Part shown: positions 57,120 to 64,000 of the stretch, in pieces
Layout: every line of letters begins with the position of its first letter
How positions within the stretch are numbered: position 1 is the first letter of the stretch
Source: Capsicum annuum
Lineage: Eukaryota; Streptophyta; Magnoliopsida; Solanales; Solanaceae
Length of the DNA: 64,000 nt
NCBI RefSeq assembly: GCF_002878395.1
Contig: NW_025881461.1
Coordinates: 19,599-83,598, forward strand
Reading direction: 5' to 3'
Made by a program: the position numbers and the translations under genes
Notes under the pieces: generated by a model
Seen by the model: only the letters and a program-made list of their open reading frames with translations
Told to the model about the DNA's origin: nothing
Database searches by the model: none

Positions 57120-58978
57120 TGTAATGCCCCAAATCTAGTACCCAAAATGCTACATGATTCTCATGACCCCGAAGGACCACAACCTAACCCATGACTGATA
57201 TATGTACCTGAACACTGCATAATATACTATGCAAATGCAGAAATAAAAGTTGTAAGGCCGTAAGGTTCAAAACTGTGACACAATATCTAATAAAATATAA
57301 CATCTATGTGGGGTATGAAATACCCAAAATAAACTAATAAACTGACTGAATATGATAGTCTGAAAAGACTCTAACAGTCTAAATAAGGAGTTGATGGGAC
57401 ATGTCCCCAATTAACTCCAACAACTGAAATAAACTAAGTACCGAAATGATAAGATAATGCTCATGTCTTCAAGGATGAGGACTCACTGCTGACTCTAACT
57501 GCTGAGTACTGGAATGCTACTGATGCTCTGGAGCTCGTGCTTCTGAACCTATGGTATAAAACACCATAGCACAAATTCATCAGTACGATTAAATATACTG
57601 GTATGCCTGTGAGGTAGGTTGAATACAAATGGTTCACATGCATGAACTATACTAACTGATTGAACAACATGAACGTGAGAATATATGTGTGAATACATAA
57701 TAAATGTAACTGAGTTCGTGATAACATGATTACTGAATTTGAGTACTGATAACATGAGATACTGATAACTGTATAACTGAAATAACTAATATTGAGCGAC
57801 TGTATCTGACAGTCTATTTTTTGATGGAACTATCTAAATTTTATTCTGTTCTGAGGAGACTGCATCTGACAGTCCTGAATTCTGTAGAACTATCTGAGTT
57901 CTATTACTGAGACTAAATGATTGTATTTGACCGTCCTGATCTGTAACTGAAATTATGGGAAGTAGTCATCTAACCGACATACCCCAAATAATGCAATATA
58001 GCTGTGTTGGAGTTCAATCTGTAACCCCAATTGAAAGGGTGTCAATACCACACCACTGGTAAGGACAAGCTGTGGGTGACCCTTAACTGACAGTGTCCCC
58101 AAAAGAGAACGCTGGGACCCTCATCTAACAGTGTTTATCCACCTCAACAACCCTCATCTGATAATGTTGATGTCTCAACCTATGTTGGCTACATAGTTCT
58201 AGAATGCAAGGATGATTTCTAAGAATCACACCCTCATCTAATAGTGTGTGTTCCCATCCTTGGGTTCACTCGGTGCTAATTTCTACTCCCATCTGAATAG
58301 ACACTGAACATGGATTACTGAACTGAACTGGACTGAATTAACTGAGTTTTCATTGACTGACGGAATAGTACTGAGATTACTGTATTACTGAGCTTTCCAG
58401 AGTCACATGACTGACTGAGTTCTATGGATCATGGCTTGACTGAGGATATCATGAAAACATGACACTAACTCTAGGCACACAACTATATTTTTTGGGGTAC
58501 AAGTACCCCCAGGAATCGATGGGAAGAAACTAACAAAGCATGACTTTCTTGAATACATGACCAATATCACAATCCATAATACAATAAGTTGGAGATTTCA
58601 TGAAGTACAAGTTCTACAGCACCATAATGGCAACACATATATCCATAGTTCATTGACTAAGACATTTCATCAAACACTTGACGTGCATAAACTTGTACAT
58701 GAATGGAGATTTCATATTATTATACTAGTATGGCACTTTTCCTTTACATAGGCATTTAGTCAAATACATGGGGAGAATGCTTTGGTTATACCATTATCAA
58801 CATATCTAATAATCATGGATACATCAATCAACTTGTAAATTGAAGGGGGTTTATCATGATTATTATGCAAATCTTCATATACTAGGGTCAATAATTGGAA
58901 TATGTAATTTAAAACATGAATCAAAACCCCACAACATCATGAACATGAATTTTAATTCTATTTAAATCATGAACTTTC
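57120..58978 (-). repeat. 3' LTR of element E, lacking its U3-proximal part
   Basis: Starts TGTAATGCCCC on the plus strand and tracks 62486 onward almost base for base. It stops near 58978, joined to the RNase H/integrase linker. Confidence 0.87.
57549..57569 (-). other. Conserved LTR stem-loop, element E 3' LTR copy
   Basis: Stems CTATGGT/ACCATAG with loop ATAAAAC, 21 nt overall, followed by GCACAAATT. Confidence 0.75.
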
Positions 58979-59340
58979 ATAAATACACAAATCTTGTATT
59001 TTGAAAAGAGATTCTTGAGCTTCATGGGAGAAAACCTCAACCTCCTGATCCTTGGTTGACTCTTTCAACTTGACTAGACTGGGATCTCTATATTGCTTTT
59101 CTTTTACTTCGGAAACTAGAGATGATTCTGAACTAATCTGAATCCATACATCACCCTTCTCTATATTGACTAAGCGAACACCTAGTCTAGCAAACTGATG
59201 GACTTCCTGAGCTAATTTCTTCTTACTGTCCTCAACATGAGCAACACTACCCATAGACATTCTACTGAGAGCATCGGCCACTACGTTGGCCTTGCCCGAA
59301 TGATAAAGGATACTCATGTCATAATCTTTCAAGAGCTTTA
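58979..59340 (-). pseudogene. RNase H end and integrase linker of element E
   Basis: [20 protein letters not shown] is the canonical end of gypsy RNase H. The linker continues open for over 90 codons to IQDLCI, which corresponds to the entry of integrase. It then runs into LTR sequence, so integrase is deleted. Confidence 0.88.
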
Positions 59341-59760
59341 ACCACCTTCTCTGGTGGAGGTTAAGATCTTTCTGAGAGAATACGTATTGAAGGCTCTAAT
59401 AGTCTTTGAACACATCTACATGAACACCGTATAGATAATGCCTCCAAATCTTTAAGGCAAATACTACGGCTGCTAACTCAAGATCATGAGTCGAATAATT
59501 CTTCTCATGGGGTTTAAGATTTCTGGAGGCATAGGCTATGTCCTTACCATGCTTCATGAGGACACAACCCAAACCTACTCTGGATGCATCAAAATATACT
59601 ATGAACCCATCTGAACCATCTGGAAGAGCTAGGACTAAAGCTGAGGTGAGTCAAGTCTTCAGTTCCTGAAAACTCCTCTTGCAAGGATCTAACCACTGAA
59701 ACTTGACCTTCTTCTGAGTCAATCTGGACATAGAGGATGAAATAGAAGAAAATTCCCTAA
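59341..59760 (-). pseudogene. RNase H relic of element E
   Basis: The minus strand yields [20 protein letters not shown] near 59600 and the [20 protein letters not shown] block near 59500 in partly shifted frames, with a stop near 59400. Confidence 0.8.
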
Positions 59761-60670
59761 CAAACCATCTATAATAGCCAGCCAAACCCAAGAAACTCCT
59801 GATATCTAATAGAGATACAGGGCGAGGCTAGTTTCTTACCACTTCGGTCTTTTGAGGATCAACCCTAATGTCATTACCGGAAATAATATGACCAAGGAAT
59901 GCTACTGACCTAAGCCAAAACTCGCACTTACTAAATTTGATGAACAACTGATGATCTCTGAGAGTCTGAAGTACAATTTTGAGATGGTCTGCATGATCAC
60001 GCTCACTGCGGGAATAGACCAGAATATCATCTATGAAGACTATATGAACATGTCCAAGTACTGCTTAAACACCTGATTTATCAAGTCTATGAAAGTTGTT
60101 GGGGCATTAGTAAGACCAAAGGACATGACTAGGAATTTGAAGTGACCATATCAAGTTCGAAAAGCTATTTTTGGAACGTCACATTCCCTAACTCTGAGCT
60201 GATGATAACCTGATCTGAGTCTATCTTAAAGAAATAGCTGGCACCCTAAAGTTGGTCAAACAAGTCATCAATATGGGGAAGTGGATACTTGTTCTTGACC
60301 ATAACTATATTGAGATGACGATAATTAATGCATATTCTGAGAGAACCATTTTTCTTGAATACGAATAAAAATGGTATGCCCCACGGGGACACGCTGGGCC
60401 TGATGAACCCCTTATCTAAGAGATTCTTCAGCTGCTCTTTCAATTCTCTGAGTTCTTCTGGTGTCATTCTGTATGACGGAATAGATATATGCTGAGTATC
60501 TGGAAGAAGATCAGTGTCGAAGTCTATTTCTCTTTTGGGAGGAATTCTGGGAAGATCTTCGGGAAATATATCTAAATATTCATTCATGACTGGGACTGAA
60601 TCAAGACTGGGAGTTTCGAAACTAATGTCCTTAACACAAACAAGATGATAGACACATCCTTTAGACATTA
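59761..60670 (-). pseudogene. Reverse transcriptase relic of element E
   Basis: Open at 60246-60668: [35 protein letters not shown] and [20 protein letters not shown]. The palm box retains FIDD (minus 60026-60037). [20 protein letters not shown] lies near 59900. This is the best-preserved RT of the four here. Frame breaks near 60240 and 60050 still prevent translation. Confidence 0.88.
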
Positions 60671-61058
60671 TTTTTCTTGCCCGAAGGTAGGAAATAAGCT
60701 AACCTCTGAACGCTGAAGTACTACCCCTCCACTCTAGGATGGGTTCATTCAAAAAATAGAACTAGAATATTCTATTTCTGCATTCGACCGTGGCATAGCA
60801 AAAGTGAATCCAATCCATGCTGAGAATGACATTAAAATCAGTCATCTCTAATTCGACTAAGTCTGCTGAAGTGACTTTCTGAAATATTATAATCGGACAG
60901 TTCCTGTATACCCATCGAGCTATGATGGTTTTACCCATTGGGGTAGAGACTGAAAAAGGCTCTGCTAGAATTTTGGGACTGATTCCAAAATTGCTTGCTA
61001 TATAGGGAGTAACAAAAGACAAGGAAGCACCTGGATCTAGCAAAGCATAAACATACAA
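60671..61058 (-). pseudogene. Protease relic of element E
   Basis: LLDPGASLSFVTPYIASNFG, then VGK/MGKTIIARWVYRNC and DFNVILSMDWIHFCYA, an intact-looking protease with its catalytic Asp. Confidence 0.88.
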
Positions 61059-62262
61059 GTGAAAGATCTATAATGTACCAGTAACCACATTAGGAGAATT
61101 TTCCTGATCCTATCAGGATTGGAGAGCATAAAGTCTGTTTGGGCGTTGCCCACTAGTAGCACTAAAAGTGGTAACCTACTGATTTGGGCGATCGAACTAA
61201 GCTGAGAAATGGTTTTGCTGACTTTGATAACCTGGCTGGAGACAATCTCTGACTCTGTGACCTGGCTTGCCACATCTAAAATAACATTGTTGTCAGCTCT
61301 GCAAACACCTCTGTGGTTCTTACCATAAGTCTGACAAAGGGGATTAGTTTGGGCATTACTGACACTGTCCTGAGACTTAGAGCCTGGTGCCCTATCTCTA
61401 TTACCATCCCTAAACTTAGGAGCTGGAGCACTAGCCGGTAAATAAGCTAGAACTGATGACTCAGGATAAAACTAAGAACGGTTTTCTCCTTCCGATTTGG
61501 GCTGAGCAAAGTTGAAACTACCTATCCTTGCTCTCTTATTCTGATTCTCCCTTATCTTAATTTTTTGCTCCTCTATCTGCTGAGCATGAGTCATAAGCTT
61601 GGCTAAAGTCATGTTACTATTTAACATCTTAGACCTACACTCGTTGACCACACTATCATTCACCCCAGAAACAAACTTACTCATCCAGGCCATGATTTTT
61701 GCAACTACATGAAGGGTATATCTAGATAATTGAGTAAACTTAAGAGAATACTCTTTCACCATCATGTTGCCCTGCCTGAGGTTGATGAATTCTAACATCT
61801 TAGCTTCTCTCAACTCTAAGGGAAAGAACCTCTCTAAGAATGCAGTGACAAACTCCTCCCACTCTATAGGTCCTACATCAACTAACCTTTCTGACTTCCA
61901 CTGCTTGTACCAAGTGTGGGAAACATCCTACAACTGATATGCAGCTAGCTCATCACTCTCACTAGGAGTAACCCCCATGATGTCTATAACCTTCTAAACT
62001 CAATCGATGAATTCCTGAGGGTTCTCATCTGACTTAGACCTGAGAAAGGATGGAGGATTCATTCAGGTGAAGTCCTGAATCCTAGCTGCAGTTGAATTGG
62101 CCACTGGGTTGGCTGGAATGATAGTTGGTCATTTATTCTGAGTAGCAACTGACTGAGCAAGAGTAGTGAATGCAGCTCTAAACTCTGCATGAGAAACATG
62201 TTTGCCCAAGGATCTTCGGGTTAAGGGGCTGGCTTATTCCCATTTCTTCTTTTAGGAGGCAT
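61059..62262 (-). pseudogene. gag relic of element E
   Basis: ATG at 62260-62262 gives MPPKRRNGN. The capsid block EFINLRQGNMMVKEYSLKFT is open at 61472-61813. The knuckle region (degraded CRADNN, HRVRDCL-like) lies near 61240-61320. It runs uninterrupted across the site where solo LTR D hit element C. Confidence 0.85.
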
Positions 62263-62468
62263 GTTCTGTAGAAGAAAGGGAGAAACGGATTAGACTGAGA
62301 GATTAGCTTGATATTATGCTCACTGGCATGACATGAATACTAAAAAAAGGGAAGTTGTTCCTAAAACATCTTATAGCCTCCTGCACATAAATATGGCTCG
62401 TAATACACCCATGTACAAGACTCTACTAGATGTGGCTTTCAGACTTTCTAGGACACTATTGAACCTTA

Positions 62469-62481
62469 GGCTCTGATATCA
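62469..62481 (-). promoter_or_regulatory. Primer-binding site of element E
   Basis: The minus strand reads TGATATCAGAGCC, one change from the initiator-Met site, 4 bases from the LTR. Confidence 0.88.
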
Positions 62482-62485
62482 AGTT

Positions 62486-64000
62486 TGTAATGCCTCGAAT
62501 CTAGTACCCAAAATACTACACGGTGCTCATGACCTCGAAGGACCACAAGCTAACTCATGACTGATATCTGTACCTGAACCCTGCATAATATACTGTGTAA
62601 ATATGAAAATAAAGGTTGTAAAACCGTAAGTTTCAAAACTGTGACACAATATCTAATAAAATATAACATCTGTGTGGGGTATGAAATACCCAAAATAAAC
62701 TAATAAACCGATTGAACATAATAGTCTGAAAAGCCTTTAACTGTCTGAATAAGGAGTTGATGGGACATGTTCCCAACTAACTCCAACTACTGAAATAAAC
62801 TAAGTACTAAAATAATAAGATAATGCTCATGTCTTCAAGGATGAGGACTCACTGCTGACTCTGACTGCTGAGTACTGGAATGCTACTCATGCTCTGGAGC
62901 TTGTGCTTCTGAACCTATGGTATAAAACACCATAGCAAAAATTCATCAGTACGATTAAATATACTGGTATGCCTGTGAGGTAGGCTGAATGCAAATGGTT
63001 CACATGCATGAACTATACTAACTGATTGAACAACATGAACGTGAGAATACATGCGTGAATACATAATAAATATAACTGAGTTCGTGATAACATGATTACT
63101 GAATCTGAGTACTGATAACATAAGATACTAATAACCGTATAACTGAATAACTAATACTGAGTGACTGTATCTGACAGTCTAGTTTCTGATAAAACTAGCT
63201 AAGTACCATTCTATTCTGAGGTGACTGCATCTGACAGTCCTGAATTCTGTAGAACTATCTGAGTTCTATTACTGAGACTAAATGATTGTATTTGACCGTC
63301 CTGATCTGTAACTGAAATTATGGGAAGTAGTCATCTAACCGACATACCCTAAATAACGCAATATAACTGTGTTGGGATCCAATCTGTAACCCCAATTAGA
63401 AGGGTGTCAATACCGCGCTACTGGTAAGGACAAGTTGTGGGTGACCCTCATTTGACAGTGTCCCCAAAAGAGAATGGTGGGACCCTCATCTGACAGTGTT
63501 TATCCACCTCAACAACCCTCATCTAATAGTGTTGATGTCTCAACATATGCTGGCTACATAGTTCTGGAACACAAGAATGACTTCTAAGAATCACACCCTG
63601 ATCTAGCAGTGTGTGTTCCCATCCTTGGGTTCACTCGGTGCTAATTCCTACTCCCATCTGAATATACACTGAATATGGATTATTGAACTGAACTGTACTG
63701 AATTAACTGAGTTTCCATTGACTGACGGAATAGTACTGAGATTACTGTATTACTGAGCTTTCTAGAGTCACATGACTGACTGAGTTCTAGGGATCATGGC
63801 TTGACTGAGGATATCATGAAAACATAACACTAACTCTAGGCACACATATATATTTTTTCGGGTACAAGTTCCCCCAGGACTCAATGAGAAGAAACTAACA
63901 AAGCATGACTTTCTTGAATACATGACCAACATCATAATCCATAATACAATAATTTGGAGATTTCATGAAGTACAAGTTCTACAGCACCGCAATGGCAACA
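62486..64000 (-). repeat. 5' LTR of element E, cut by window end
   Basis: Starts TGTAATGCCTCG on the plus strand and parallels 57120 onward through the last base of the window. Confidence 0.88.
62915..62935 (-). other. Conserved LTR stem-loop, element E 5' LTR copy
   Basis: Stems CTATGGT/ACCATAG, identical to the 57549 copy. Confidence 0.75.

Larger units (their letters stand above)
57120..64000 (-). mobile_element. Ty3/gypsy element E, minus strand, right end beyond window
   Basis: Minus-strand order: 5' LTR (62486 to beyond 64000), PBS, gag, protease, RT, RNase H, RNase H/integrase linker, then directly a 3' LTR lacking its own 5' part (57120-58978). Integrase, polypurine tract and about 0.4 kb of LTR are missing. 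It is a close relative of element C. Its target duplication cannot be tested because the right end is outside the window. Confidence 0.85.

Noticed and set aside
23560..60668. Possible endogenous pararetrovirus (caulimovirid), since RT and RNase H are present
   Set aside because: Each element has LTRs, a tRNA primer site next to the LTR and, in F, G and B, a DDE integrase downstream of RNase H. No movement protein or coat motif is seen. This is Ty3/gypsy.
1..64000. CRISPR arrays, rRNA or tRNA genes, bacterial operons
   Set aside because: No regularly spaced identical short repeats with unique spacers and no rRNA or tRNA signatures. The only tRNA-like matches are the retrotransposon primer sites.

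Overview
The window is intergenic, repeat-saturated plant nuclear DNA. I see no intact host gene, no rRNA or tRNA gene and no CRISPR array. Nearly everything recognisable is transposon-derived: Ty3/gypsy polyproteins with the CxKCGxNHxGxC gag knuckle, LTRs of about 2-2.9 kb, primer-binding sites matching initiator-Met tRNA (TGGTATCAGAGCC and variants), MULE transposase, Ulp1-like and plant-mobile-domain relics, and an F-box/LRR-like fragment. The combination suggests a Solanaceae genome such as pepper, tomato, potato or tobacco. The family assignment is recognition from memory, not a database match. All long coding regions carry stops and frameshifts, so the elements are old.

Left third (1-23.4 kb). 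A 3' LTR fragment (1-630) is followed by a solo LTR with a perfect TATGT duplication (979-3142), a small complete non-autonomous LTR element with a perfect GAACC duplication (4046-5419), and a complete gag-only copia-like element with a perfect AAGAT duplication (6728-9623). Next is a MULE-like composite (about 10.3-15.0 kb). It holds a transposase zinc knuckle, an Ulp1-like peptidase relic that lost its catalytic Cys, and an F-box/LRR fragment present twice as an inverted repeat. After it come a large foldback hairpin element (about 16.75-18.08 kb), a 40-bp hairpin tandem array (18.14-18.33 kb) and a plant-mobile-domain pseudogene (20.4-21.7 kb).

Middle (23.4-45.8 kb) is one stack of nested insertions. 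A minus-strand MULE transposase relic was split by plus-strand gypsy element F (23498-45461, duplication CAAAT/CAAAC). Minus-strand gypsy element C sits inside F. The 5' LTR of C was hit by full-length minus-strand gypsy element B (29130-39074), and the gag of C by solo LTR D (25734-28262). One deletion removed most of the left half of F together with the 3' half of C.

Right third (45.8-64 kb). Gypsy element G (plus) has a 5'-truncated left LTR, itself interrupted by a non-autonomous LTR element H (47334-50261). G continues through gag, protease, RT, RNase H and integrase to a 3' LTR that ends where minus-strand gypsy element E begins (57120). E has lost integrase and part of its 3' LTR, and its 5' LTR runs off the window end.

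The most unexpected signal is a pair of short stem-loops conserved in position, but with covarying stems, across several otherwise diverged LTR families.
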